From Paenibacillus sp. SZ31 (GTDB taxonomy: Bacteria; Bacillota; Bacilli; Paenibacillales; Paenibacillaceae): a DNA stretch of 64,000 nt. Shown here piece after piece: positions 42,909 to 51,804 of the stretch. A model generated the notes under the pieces. The model made no database searches and was not told the DNA's origin. It saw only the letters and a list, made by a program, of their open reading frames with translations. How positions within the stretch are numbered: the stretch's first letter is position 1; each line of letters starts with the position of its first letter. The stretch is taken from the NCBI RefSeq assembly GCF_012912005.1, contig NZ_JABBEA010000001.1:806001-870000 (forward strand), read 5' to 3'. The translations under genes were made by a program, and so were the position numbers.

Positions 42909-43454
42909 TCATATTCCAAAATGCACAATACATCTGCCATTTATCTCAGCATACTTTGCCATGTTCGCAAGCTTGTGTAATTCGTTGATTAATTCTAATT
43001 TGTTGTACACGAGTTTCTCGTAATAGCCCTTCTGTTCTTCTCCATCAAAACAGTAATTCCCTGTAAGAACAATCGGATCAGTCGCATGGCTGAATAGATC
43101 CATCCAGGCTCGAATCAGTTGATAAAATTTCAACAAAACATCCTGCTCTTCAATCACGGTTATTCCATAGTTGTTCAGTCCACTACATCTCATTCCGGTA
43201 GATGGATTCCATGTATCCAACCAACGAAGGGAATCATAGATGTACACAATGAACTCGTCTTCCAAGGTTGCATAATTCTCTGTTGTTAACCCACTTTTAT
43301 GTATCATGCCATGAGAATCCCAGGAGTAGAAAGTATGATTATTCCCATTTACTCGCTTTTTGTTTTCAATAACAAAATGATGCTTTGGCATATTTAAGTA
43401 CTTCCACCTTCCACGGTCACTCCCAATGACTCCTCTTAATTCATCATAACCCAT
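42909..43454 (-). CDS. Hypothetical protein
   Basis: A 181-residue soluble protein with MPKHHFVIENKKRVNGNNHTF, VIEEQDVLLKFYQLIRAWMD and YYEKLVYNKLELINELHKLA. No signal peptide or membrane segment. I do not recognise the family. It lies after the terminator of the SLH gene and before the Nudix gene on the same strand; the annotated start at 43454 has no clear ribosome site and may be later. Confidence 0.5.
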   Translation of the reverse strand: MGYDELRGVIGSDRGRWKYLNMPKHHFVIENKKRVNGNNHTFYSWDSHGMIHKSGLTTENYATLEDEFIVYIYDSLRWLDTWNPSTGMRCSGLNNYGITVIEEQDVLLKFYQLIRAWMDLFSHATDPIVLTGNYCFDGEEQKGYYEKLVYNKLELINELHKLANMAKYAEINGRCIVHFGI

Positions 43455-43492
43455 GTATTGGAAAATGCGAAGTTGTTTTGAATCGAAAACAT

Positions 43493-43527
43493 CAAAAAGC
43501 CTCCACAGTCTTATTCGACAGTGGAGA
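43493..43527 (-). terminator. Terminator of the SLH-protein gene
   Basis: CTCCAC-TGTC and GACT-GTGGAG pair (one mismatch) around GAATAA, followed on the minus strand by CTTTTTG. About 65 bp after the stop at 43592. Confidence 0.8.
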
Positions 43528-43591
43528 CTCTATTTGCTTCTACACTTTCATCAGAAAAGTCACTAATGAAAATGGTCTTCATACTTAAATA

Positions 43592-46315
43592 TTAAGGTGT
43601 AACAGTAATCTCCCCCATACCCACCGTTTGAGTTGCTGGGGCAATATAATTTCCTGCATCAGGTCCTGTAAGAGTATACTTAATTGTTATTACTTTACTG
43701 GTACCAACGGCTGCATTATTGTATGTCGCTACAGCATTTACTTGTACATCATCCCCAGAGATCACGTTAGTTAATACACCTGGCGTTACATTTGCAGTAA
43801 CAGTTCCGTCATACACTTTGGAGAGTGTTAATGTCGGATCCGTGATCATCAATTGCTTTGCAGTGATCCCACCAACTACTTTAATATCCTTTGGTGGTGA
43901 ATAATTCCCTACTTCTACCGGTGGTCCCAATAGAGTATACGATATAGATATCTGCTTATTCGTTCCTACATTTTCATTATCATAGACTCCTGAAGCACTT
44001 ACCGTTACGTCATCCCCAGGACAAATACCTTGTTTATTTTCTCCACAAGATCCTACTCTAGAACCTGCTATTGCAGTTGTTGCGAAGGTTCCATCATACA
44101 CTTTGAAAGTGGTGATTAGGTCTATGATCGTCCCCGTATCTGCACTAGATTGTACATAAACAGTGTATTTCGTATTAATAACCGGAGCAATATATTTGCC
44201 ACTATCCGTACCGGCTATTGTGTAAACCAAAGATACAAGCGCCGCTTTAGGCGGGGAAGTTGTATCATATACCGCCTCTGCACTCACCGTCACATCCTCA
44301 CCTGGAACAACCCCAACTAATGAACCTGCAGTTACGACTACCGATGAATCTCCATCTTCCTTCTCAATAACATCCAACATTGGCTCCCCGATCGTCAACT
44401 GTGCGGCTGTAATGGCCCCTGTCTGGATTGTATAGTTTGCAGGCGCAATATACTTGGCCGCATCTGCTCCGCCCAACGTATAAACTACAGTTATTGTTTT
44501 ACCTGTGCCTATTATTGCATCATTGTAGGTGGCTGCTGCACTCACGGTTACATGGTCTCCAGCAGCAACTCCGGTTAGTGAATCTGCTATTACTGTAGCC
44601 GAAGACGTTCCATCGTACATTTTCTCGGTTGAGAGTACTGGAGTCGAAACGGTTAACTGATTTGTACCAATAACGATCTCTGCCGAAGCCATCGATATAT
44701 TGTTCGCGAGATCAACGGCATATACGACGTACGTACCTGACGCTAAACCTGCTGTATTAATTGTGGCATCTACGTTTGCTGTTACCGATTGCTTCTTGCC
44801 TAACAATCCTGCAACAGATTGATTTAAACTTGTGATTGTTTTTGGTGTTGCGGAAGGAACCAGATACACATATCCATTTTCATTGCTTCTACCCACCACA
44901 GGATCTCCACCTGCAATAGGACCACTCGTTACATTGGACAGATTAGGAGCAATTGTATCCGTTCCACCAGTGGAAGGTCCAGTCACGGGTACATTTGTAG
45001 AAGTAGTTGGAGGAATTGTAGTTATAACTTTATCCAACAGTCGAATTGTAGTTTCAAAAGTCGTACCATCTTTAGCTACGGAACTTAGTGTCACTTTTTC
45101 AATAGTTCCTGTGCCTAGAATCTTAGCTACCGCATCTAAGAAAAGGTTTACAATCGTTGCGTCCGTCCCTAAGTTAAGTGTCGTGCCCGTTGCTGTTACT
45201 GCTGCGTTAACGTCCTTAACACGGCCTTCAGGAATATCCACCTGAACCCCACTGCCTTTAACCGTTAGGGAATCAAATGTTCCTTTCAAACCTACTTTTG
45301 AACCCGCAGGTAATCGCTCGGATAACGTAATTTTGCCGAAGCCATTCCCGGTAGTATCCGTTTCTTGTAGCGTAGCAGGGGATTGAATGGTTACTTCTCC
45401 AACTGTCGTTGAACCTTCTACAATAATGAGAACGGGTCCTTTTTTCTTATCAACAATAAGGGTAGATGTTACGGTATTTTTTAAATAGATGGTACTAACT
45501 CCCCCACCCTCTACCCGTGTCACACCTTTAATCGTAACATTCGTAAGGTGTACATCTCCTTCTCGGATACCTTCACTAAATAATAGGTTCCCGTTAATGA
45601 TCATGTTCTTCATTGTAACCCCAGCCGCGCTAATGAGCACATCACCATCAATAGTCTGCGTTCCCGCCTCAGGGCCATATGTTCCAGCTAAGCTGTAATC
45701 CGTTGCTTTCGCATTGACTGAACGATCCAGCGCAACGACTGCTTCAGCACGAGTAATCGGTTTATTCGGGTTGAAGTTATTATCGTAGCCCTGCAAGATC
45801 CCTTTAGCTACAGTAGCATCCACCGAATTTTTAGCCCATGAGGCTATTGCATTCGAATCCGTAAAGTGCTCCCCAGTACTAGCTTCATTCGATAGATCTA
45901 GAAGATCATCGATAATAACTGCAACTTCTTGTCTACTAATGGGTTTATTGGCACCGATAGTACCGTCCCTATAACCCTTTATATATCCAGCTTTCACAGC
46001 TTTGGAAACCTCAGCATATGCCCAGTTAGATGAAGTAACATCCTTGAAGGTTACAGATGCTGTTTCAGTAAATCCATATGAACGATTAACCAAGGAGAAA
46101 AATTCTGCTCTTGTTATGGTATTGTTCGGTTTAAAGCTGCCGTCTTCATAACCATGAATAAAACCTTTGTCGATCCATTTCGTAATTTGGCTTTCTGCCC
46201 AGTTTCCCTCAATGTCTGATGCCGAAGATTCGGCGGCACCAAATACTACATTAAACGATGAAAACAACATAACTGTAATCAATAGAGTGGTCACAAGCTT
46301 TTTAGCACAATTCAT
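43592..46315 (-). CDS. SLH-domain surface protein with YDG-type repeats
   Basis: A 907-residue exported protein. Signal peptide (to about 27), three SLH domains (about 32-200: GNWAESQITKWIDKGFIHGY, NWAYAEVSKAVKAGYIKGYR, SWAKNSVDATVAKGILQGYD) that bind pyruvylated wall polymer, a beta-helix-like region (about 210-420, DGDVLISAAGVTMKNMIING), a Thr/Pro linker and four repeats of 80-95 residues with the YDG core (EKMYDGTSS, EKEDGDSS, FKVYDGTFA, SKVYDGTVT), GDDVTV and KYIAP. ATG at 46315 with AGAGGAC. Likely an adhesive or structural surface protein. Repeat 3 has two extra Cys (GSCGENKQGIC). Confidence 0.88.
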   Translation of the reverse strand: MNCAKKLVTTLLITVMLFSSFNVVFGAAESSASDIEGNWAESQITKWIDKGFIHGYEDGSFKPNNTITRAEFFSLVNRSYGFTETASVTFKDVTSSNWAYAEVSKAVKAGYIKGYRDGTIGANKPISRQEVAVIIDDLLDLSNEASTGEHFTDSNAIASWAKNSVDATVAKGILQGYDNNFNPNKPITRAEAVVALDRSVNAKATDYSLAGTYGPEAGTQTIDGDVLISAAGVTMKNMIINGNLLFSEGIREGDVHLTNVTIKGVTRVEGGGVSTIYLKNTVTSTLIVDKKKGPVLIIVEGSTTVGEVTIQSPATLQETDTTGNGFGKITLSERLPAGSKVGLKGTFDSLTVKGSGVQVDIPEGRVKDVNAAVTATGTTLNLGTDATIVNLFLDAVAKILGTGTIEKVTLSSVAKDGTTFETTIRLLDKVITTIPPTTSTNVPVTGPSTGGTDTIAPNLSNVTSGPIAGGDPVVGRSNENGYVYLVPSATPKTITSLNQSVAGLLGKKQSVTANVDATINTAGLASGTYVVYAVDLANNISMASAEIVIGTNQLTVSTPVLSTEKMYDGTSSATVIADSLTGVAAGDHVTVSAAATYNDAIIGTGKTITVVYTLGGADAAKYIAPANYTIQTGAITAAQLTIGEPMLDVIEKEDGDSSVVVTAGSLVGVVPGEDVTVSAEAVYDTTSPPKAALVSLVYTIAGTDSGKYIAPVINTKYTVYVQSSADTGTIIDLITTFKVYDGTFATTAIAGSRVGSCGENKQGICPGDDVTVSASGVYDNENVGTNKQISISYTLLGPPVEVGNYSPPKDIKVVGGITAKQLMITDPTLTLSKVYDGTVTANVTPGVLTNVISGDDVQVNAVATYNNAAVGTSKVITIKYTLTGPDAGNYIAPATQTVGMGEITVTP

Positions 46316-46621
46316 GATATTAGTCCTCTCACTCATAGTATGATTACTGGATCTTATTCGCTCAACTTATCACAAAGATCAGCAATAGTATACATAAAAT
46401 ACTGACCATGAAATATGGCTACAAAACCCAGTCTGTTAAGTGTTTATAGCTCTACTTTTAGTGCATACAGTATACATTTTATTCGGCTCTTCCCTAACAT
46501 AATCTGCAACTGACATATAACAAAAAAGGACACGTCATTGTCGTATCCCTAGGTATCCTCATGTATTAAATTAGGTCGTATACTACTTCATTGAATTTCT
46601 GGGTTTCCCGAGTTCTCTCAT
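46316..46621. other. Intergenic region upstream of the SLH gene
   Basis: 306 bp holding the promoter of the SLH gene and the terminator of the previous gene. TATACT occurs twice on the minus strand (about 46388-46393 and 46466-46471), each a fair -10 with a poor -35, so I cannot tell which is used. The long untranslated leader (over 60 bases) could carry control. Confidence 0.4.
46521..46548 (-). terminator. Terminator after the gene at 46622
   Basis: GGATACG pairs with CGTGTCC (one G-T pair) around ACAATGA and is followed by TTTTTTG on the minus strand. Confidence 0.8.
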
Positions 46622-47002
46622 TTAGAAAATCCTTCGTTTATCCAGAAACGCTGTTCCCTCTTTACAATACATTTTTATAAATTCATTGGTCACATGATCA
46701 TGTCTCAGCATGCCCATATAGTCTGAACCTGGCTTCTTTGGTCTATAATCTGAATCCACCGTGTAGATATTGAATTGCACCTCATCTTCATCCTCAGATA
46801 CTTCCGTATGATCAAAAAGTGAAATCACTTCATCTTTACAGAGAAACCTAAATGGAGATGCCTGACGCTCTATAATATAAAAAGGATATGTGATGTTCTC
46901 TATCTGAATGAATTCATGGTACGCCTTATGCTCATCAGGTATGAGATCCATATACTGTCTAGCTACGTCTTCTGCCTGAAATACTCCTGAAATCCACTTC
47001 AA
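46622..47002 (-). CDS. Hypothetical protein, start uncertain
   Basis: From a TTG at 47002 the product is 126 residues (MKWISGVFQAEDVARQYMDL .. DYMGMLRHDHVTNEFIKMYC). The ribosome site AAGGGAGA is too close to this TTG. The frame is open and protein-like upstream to about 47049 (IFKLEGDKLVYYRSNQGRLK), with only ATA or ATT available as start. Possible non-canonical start or a mutated start codon. Family unknown. Confidence 0.55.
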   Translation of the reverse strand: MKWISGVFQAEDVARQYMDLIPDEHKAYHEFIQIENITYPFYIIERQASPFRFLCKDEVISLFDHTEVSEDEDEVQFNIYTVDSDYRPKKPGSDYMGMLRHDHVTNEFIKMYCKEGTAFLDKRRIF

Positions 47003-47055
47003 TCTCCCTTGGTTGCTACGATAATAAACAAGCTTATCACCTTCTAATTTAAATA

Positions 47056-47577
47056 TTATTTCTCTTTACCACTCACAAAAGTCTGAGACAAAATCCGGTG
47101 GCTGCCAGCGATGTTGTCAATCTCAATGTTATATTCAGACTCAGTATGTTCAATCTGGTGTTGCTCATAATATCTTTTCCAAAACGAAACAGCTGCTGCA
47201 TTGTTAGCGAGCTGTTCTACTTTGAATGTACCCTCAAATTGAGTAAAAACCAAGTCAACCGCTTGTGCTGCCAGGCCCTGTCCGCGATACTTTTTGACCA
47301 GGAATAGCTCTTGCACCGTATAATCCACATCTTCTGGCACATATGGAGGTGAGCAGACCAGTACGAATCCAATGACCTTTCCTTCATACTGAATCAAAAA
47401 CGGATGTAATTCATCGCGTTCCAGATAAAGATAGGTGTTCGTTGGATCGTATGTACCTTTTTCAAGCAAATCTTCGCCCGAGAATTCGGACAGATCATAT
47501 AAATACAAGTTGTACAGATTGAGAAACAGTTCCTTCTGTTCTGGCAAAATGCTCGTGATTTGTACGTTCATCTTCAT
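47056..47577 (-). CDS. GNAT-family N-acetyltransferase
   Basis: A 173-residue GNAT: VIGFVLVCSPPY and CoA motif LFLVKKYRGQGLAAQAVDLVF, then LANNAAAVSFWKRYYEQH. AAGGGAG precedes the ATG. The stop is 7 bp from the upstream-open part of the next gene. Confidence 0.85.
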   Translation of the reverse strand: MKMNVQITSILPEQKELFLNLYNLYLYDLSEFSGEDLLEKGTYDPTNTYLYLERDELHPFLIQYEGKVIGFVLVCSPPYVPEDVDYTVQELFLVKKYRGQGLAAQAVDLVFTQFEGTFKVEQLANNAAAVSFWKRYYEQHQIEHTESEYNIEIDNIAGSHRILSQTFVSGKEK

Positions 47578-47757
47578 TGCACATCTCCCTTAGTTAATTA
47601 GTTAGTCAGTGATCCATACACGGACCTTAACGCTGTCCACAGCGCGGTTCCTATGCCCTGCTTTCAATATATCCTTTCAACCCCCAGCAGATATAGGCAA
47701 AGTTTGATTTAAACCATGAAGTAACCTTAACTGTCGTAGTGGAAATGTTTATTTGTA

Positions 47758-47783
47758 CAAAAAAAGACTCCTTACAGAGTCTG
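47758..47783 (-). terminator. Terminator downstream of the isochorismatase-like gene
   Basis: AGACTC-TGTAAG-GAGTCT followed by seven T on the minus strand. It lies about 280 bp after the stop at 48062, with the dispersed repeat between, so the repeat is transcribed as a 3' UTR. Confidence 0.8.
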
Positions 47784-47861
47784 ATTATGATTCTTATGTT
47801 TATTTTTAACCAAGTATCCATTAGCACTTAGCTAATAATTATTGAATTTTATAGGTTCAAC

Positions 47862-48078
47862 TAAACTTTTTACACAAAAACGGAGAGGACAGAAATAACC
47901 TGAAGAAGCGGAGCTAAAAGCTTTCTGAAAGAAAGCTGCTTCGGAAGCATACACCTCGCCTTTATCACCGGATTTCCCCTTTTAAAAAGGAATCAAAAAA
48001 ATCTGGGGATAACAGCGATCGGAAGGTTGTTCTGTCATTGGAGTGCTCAGTGTAAACCTCTTTAGTTGAACTTATATA
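47862..48078. repeat. Dispersed intergenic repeat, copy B (long)
   Basis: About 215 bp. Its right half (from 47966) matches copy A at 2821-2922, including ATCTGGGGATAACAGCGATC. Its left half, not in copy A, holds a hairpin AGCTTTCT-GA-AGAAAGCT and CGGAGC..GCTTCGG. The similarity runs into the last codons of the gene ending at 48062 (GAACTTATA). Otherwise the 484-bp gap 47578-48061 holds only the terminator at 47758. Confidence 0.75.
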
Positions 48079-48556
48079 GATAATCAACTACAGGATATGA
48101 GATCACATTGCGATCTCTGTACATTGAAGCCACCGCTTCGGGATGGGTACTAAGAATTCCATTTTGTAACATCACCGGACGGAAACCTCGCTCCATTGCT
48201 CCGTTGTAGGTGAATAGAACACATTCTTCCGCAGCAAACCCGGCGATGATTACCAATTCAATTCCATGACTCTTCAACACCTGCTCCAGATCAGTTTGCC
48301 AGAAGGCATTTGAAGCTTCCTTGGTAACGGTGAGATCCTTCTCCGTCACATCCACCTCGGGAATAATACGATACTCTTCCGGTTCTGCCTCCTCCATGCC
48401 CTCCACATCCTGCACGTGAACAACTACATGATCATTCGAGCGCAGCACGTTAGCCACATGGTTAATGTACTCGCAGGCATGGTCTATCGATCTCTGGTCC
48501 ATCTTTTTCCGTACAATACTTTCTTGCATATCAACAATTAGCAAACCTACTTTCAT
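48062..48556 (-). CDS. Isochorismatase-family cysteine hydrolase
   Basis: A 164-residue enzyme with the catalytic triad of the family: Asp in LLIVDMQESIV (residue 8), Lys in VTKEASNAFW and Cys in GFAAEECVLFTYNGA. Relatives include nicotinamidase and N-carbamoylsarcosine hydrolase. ATG at 48556 set by GAGGAGAG. Monocistronic. Confidence 0.88.
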   Translation of the reverse strand: MKVGLLIVDMQESIVRKKMDQRSIDHACEYINHVANVLRSNDHVVVHVQDVEGMEEAEPEEYRIIPEVDVTEKDLTVTKEASNAFWQTDLEQVLKSHGIELVIIAGFAAEECVLFTYNGAMERGFRPVMLQNGILSTHPEAVASMYRDRNVISYPVVDYLYKFN

Positions 48557-48625
48557 CCCATCTCTCCTCATAAATGAATTTCACGCCTCATGGTATAGTA
48601 AACTTCCCTTACTTAAACTGAGAAC

Positions 48626-49336
48626 TTAATCCTTAAACAATTCATTCAGCATCCGGTCACGGTTCTCCAGAAAGCTACGGGTAATCTGGTAGTGATCAGT
48701 ATCCTCATAGGCTACCTCTTGAATATGGCTATCGTCAAAACTTAAAATTTCCGCCCCCGGATATCCCAGCAAGATCGGTGAGTGCGTCGCAATAATGAAT
48801 TGCGAAGTTCCTGACAGATCATGGAGAATCCGCAATAAGGAGAGCTGTCTTGCTGGAGATAAAGCGGCTTCAGGCTCGTCGAGCAAATAGATGCCTTTGG
48901 AACTGAAGCGGTTGACGAACAGGTTGAGAAAAGACTCCCCATGGGATTGTTCATGCAATGAACGCCCGCCATAATATCGAAGCGACTCCGGCATCTCATC
49001 CACATGTGATGCAAACTGATAGAAAGATTCCGAGCGCATGAAGAAGCCATTCGTTATTTTGGGAAGCCATGCCAGTCTCAAGTAATTCCCGAGCGAGGAT
49101 TCCGAAGCATGTGTCTCATAAGCATTATTCCTGCCGCCCCCTGCGGTATTGAATCCACATTGATGAGCGATGCCTTCCAGCAGCGTAGATTTCCCAGAAC
49201 CATTTTCACCTACAAAAAAAGTAATGTTATTCGTAAACTCCAAGCGCTCCAAGGCTTGTATCGTGGGGATGTCAAAAGGATATTGGTCCCGATTCTCGAT
49301 CTTGGCCGACATGAGTTCCACACTTCGAAGGTACAT
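48626..49336 (-). CDS. AAA-type ATPase (ABC-like, AAA_21)
   Basis: A 236-residue ATPase with Walker A FVGENGSGKSTLLEGI, signature-like region RSLHEQSHGESFLNLF, Walker B IYLLDEPEAALSPARQ and switch His in IIATHSPILL. No membrane partner is nearby, so it is a soluble ATPase of the RecF/SMC-like class seen in many accessory regions. ATG at 49336 is six bases from GGGAGG; the ATG at 49342 abuts it. Confidence 0.85.
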   Translation of the reverse strand: MYLRSVELMSAKIENRDQYPFDIPTIQALERLEFTNNITFFVGENGSGKSTLLEGIAHQCGFNTAGGGRNNAYETHASESSLGNYLRLAWLPKITNGFFMRSESFYQFASHVDEMPESLRYYGGRSLHEQSHGESFLNLFVNRFSSKGIYLLDEPEAALSPARQLSLLRILHDLSGTSQFIIATHSPILLGYPGAEILSFDDSHIQEVAYEDTDHYQITRSFLENRDRMLNELFKD

Positions 49337-49518
49337 AATCATCCTCCCATTATTCCTCTATTTCAATCTACGATTAATTTTCACAGTAATAACGCAAGTC
49401 CTTGCGCACTCGATTCAATATCGTTTCACGTCCATTTCGCCTTGATCTGTGATCACTGCTTTTCGTTGACCCTCCTCCATCGTAACCTATTTCGGGGTAC
49501 ATATGAAACCGTTTTAAC

Positions 49519-49548
49519 CAAAAAAAGAGCAAGCCATAGGCCTACTCT
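49519..49548 (-). terminator. Terminator of the glycosyltransferase/NAGPA operon
   Basis: AGAGTAGGCC pairs with GGCTTGCTCT (two wobble pairs) around TAT, followed by TTTTTT on the minus strand; 11 bp after the stop at 49559. Confidence 0.85.
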
Positions 49549-49558
49549 GTCTTCAGGG

Positions 49559-50572
49559 TTAATAGACAAATCTGCGCTGCGCCCAATAACTGAATACGAA
49601 GATGGATACTTCAGTCAATAACTTGGCTGCGAGCAGCGGGATAATTAGTTTTTCATTATAAAAATACAGTAAACCATAGTTTAATAGCAGCACCAGTAGG
49701 ACAAGTGAGAAGTATTTGGGCAAAGACTGCCGAACCTTCGAGGTTCGTCCTGCGGAGAACACGTACTTTCGATTAATCATATAGTTGAAGATGGAGCTGC
49801 ACAGTCTTGCTGCGACAACCGACAGAAACAGATTGTGCGTGAAATACTGGATGACGAACAGTAATCCAAAATCAATCAGTGCCGATAGCACCGAAGATGT
49901 GCTGAACATCAGGATTGGCATATAGATCCTGAACGAATCGACCAACGGGCGGAAATGAGAGGACTCATTGTGATCCAGATACACCGTATCTATGAACTCC
50001 TCCGTAATTTCATACCCTTCCTTGTGTGCCGTTAACAGCATGTTCATCTCGTATTCAAACCGATCTCCCGGAATCTGGTTCAACCAGTCCAGCATGGAGT
50101 AAGGAAAACCGCGTAGACCGGTCTGCGTGTCATATACTTTGGTACCTGTCGTGAGTGAAAAGACCGCCCGTGTGACTGTGTTGCCAAAACGGCTGCGTAC
50201 TGGGATTTTTCCGCTGAAACGACGGCTGCCGAGTACAATTCCCGGTGTCGTTTGTGCGAGCAATACTTCGAAGATACGCTTAATATCATGTGGCAGATGC
50301 TGTCCGTCACTATCTGCGCACACTACACCGCCCTGAGGTCCGTACTCCTTAATATACTGAAATCCCGTCTTCAACGCCCTGCCCTTACCCAGATTGACGG
50401 GATGTGTCAGGACCGTACAGCCATAGGCTTCTGCCGTTTCAAAAATCCCACGGTAACCTGGGCCACTGCCATCATCCACAATCACAATGGGTCCAAGTTT
50501 AAATGTTTGCAGTTGAAGAACAAGATTCAGTAAACGTACATCGGGTTCATATGATGGAATTAATATCGTCAT
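49559..50572 (-). CDS. GT2 glycosyltransferase fused to GtrA-like membrane domain
   Basis: A 337-residue fusion: an N-terminal GT-A domain (1 to about 210; IPSYEPD, IVIVDDGSG, VCADSDGQHLPHDI with the DxD-like ADSDGQ) and a C-terminal GtrA/DPMS-type region with four membrane helices (about 225-335, ALIDFGLLFVIQYF .. FSYWAQRRFVY). Such proteins attach a sugar to polyprenyl phosphate and pass it across the membrane for wall-polymer decoration. Overlaps the upstream gene by four bases (ATGA). Confidence 0.88.
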   Translation of the reverse strand: MTILIPSYEPDVRLLNLVLQLQTFKLGPIVIVDDGSGPGYRGIFETAEAYGCTVLTHPVNLGKGRALKTGFQYIKEYGPQGGVVCADSDGQHLPHDIKRIFEVLLAQTTPGIVLGSRRFSGKIPVRSRFGNTVTRAVFSLTTGTKVYDTQTGLRGFPYSMLDWLNQIPGDRFEYEMNMLLTAHKEGYEITEEFIDTVYLDHNESSHFRPLVDSFRIYMPILMFSTSSVLSALIDFGLLFVIQYFTHNLFLSVVAARLCSSIFNYMINRKYVFSAGRTSKVRQSLPKYFSLVLLVLLLNYGLLYFYNEKLIIPLLAAKLLTEVSIFVFSYWAQRRFVY

Positions 50573-51582
50573 GATCCTTGTCCCTCCGTCAGATATAGAA
50601 TGTCACTTACGCCACGTTCCTGGTTACGCCCCAGCGGGTTATTGACGACTCTGCCCATAAAATACATCGTGGATGAACCGCCACCGTCCAGATTGTAGGC
50701 TTCCGTTGCTCCAAGGCCTTTCATGACATCCGCCAGTTCTGCTAGAGTCATGCCACGGCTATCGTCCTGCCGTCCGTCCACCACCACGAAGACGTAATGA
50801 TTCGGAGCAATCATGCCAATCGCTGTTCTTGGATTCGTATCCTGAATGGAGCGGTTGCCAAAGTTGTTATCGATTTTCACACTGCTAAAATCACTGACGA
50901 TCTCGCCATCCTGAATCAGAATGGGCCCAAAGGATAGTGTATTAGTTGCACCTTCGGCCAGCAGTTCCGAGGAAGAAATCTCATTCTCGTTATATGTTTT
51001 CATCGTACCGTCGTTGAACAGGGCAAGCGCATCCCGCGTTGGGCTGTCCCGATACAATGTTCCATTTCGGATAATGACACCATCGTCGCGGAATCCGTAG
51101 TAATCACCGTTAATCGCAAAAATCGCATTATTGGCAGCGGCAATGTCCGATGTATTTTCGGTAATGTTCGTTCCAAAACTATTGTCTGCCAGCGCAGTTC
51201 GCAGGCTGCTAGCATCCGTTAACTGAACATCAGCGACATAATACGTAATCTGATCCGAGCCTGAACCAGTCTGTACCTTTTCAATACTGACTTTCATATC
51301 ATCACTCGAATAATTCCAATCATCTGACGTTGCATTCACCTCAGTCGCTGTGGTGGAAATGTTGGTGGAATCATTCGCGTTGTTCGTTGTTGCCGTTGCC
51401 GTGTTCTCATCTGCCACAACCACCTGTACATGCCGGATCAGGTAACGGTCAGCCAGACTATACAGGATTCCACCTACCGCGAGCACGATGACAAGTGTGA
51501 TGATGAGCCATCTGCGCTTTCTTGGGGAGATGGGCCTTTTATGTGGGTCTTTCCGGGGTGGTTTCTCATCAATCTTCATCAT
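50569..51582 (-). CDS. Phosphodiester glycosidase (NAGPA-domain) membrane protein
   Basis: A 337-residue type II membrane protein: basic N-terminus (HKRPISPRKRRW), one helix (about 24-44), a low-complexity Thr/Asn linker (TATATTNNANDSTNISTTAT) and a NAGPA domain (about 95-335) with INGDYYGFRDDG and YNLDGGGSSTMYFMG. NAGPA proteins cleave the phosphodiester of GlcNAc-1-phospho-sugars and occur in exopolysaccharide or teichoic-acid modification. Pairing with a GT2-GtrA gene suggests one wall-polymer task. Confidence 0.88.
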   Translation of the reverse strand: MMKIDEKPPRKDPHKRPISPRKRRWLIITLVIVLAVGGILYSLADRYLIRHVQVVVADENTATATTNNANDSTNISTTATEVNATSDDWNYSSDDMKVSIEKVQTGSGSDQITYYVADVQLTDASSLRTALADNSFGTNITENTSDIAAANNAIFAINGDYYGFRDDGVIIRNGTLYRDSPTRDALALFNDGTMKTYNENEISSSELLAEGATNTLSFGPILIQDGEIVSDFSSVKIDNNFGNRSIQDTNPRTAIGMIAPNHYVFVVVDGRQDDSRGMTLAELADVMKGLGATEAYNLDGGGSSTMYFMGRVVNNPLGRNQERGVSDILYLTEGQGS

Positions 51583-51665
51583 GTGAAGCTCACCTCTTCA
51601 TCTAAGTTCTTAAGGCCATATTAGGCCGGATAGCTTAAATGAATCTGAAACCAAATGAAAGATAT

Positions 51666-51711
51666 CAAAAAAGGTCATCCGTTTTCCCATTGAGGAAATC
51701 AGATCACCTTG
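51666..51711 (-). terminator. Terminator of the radical SAM gene
   Basis: AAGGT.ATC..TTTCC and GGAAA..GAT.ACCTT form a long imperfect stem around TCAAT, followed by TTTTTTG on the minus strand. Confidence 0.7.
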
Positions 51712-51804
51712 ATTTTAATCTATACAACCCTAAAGGCCACTAATATCATGTAGTTATTCGTTCAACATACATATCACATATCTTCAACAGGTCTTCCTGT
51801 TCTG

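Noticed and set aside
24837-43454. Chromosomal integron array
   Set aside because: Same-strand small genes look cassette-like, but no attC-type palindromes between genes and no integrase were seen.
46388-46471. Two promoters of the SLH gene
   Set aside because: Both TATACT boxes lack a credible -35; reported only as part of the intergenic entry.
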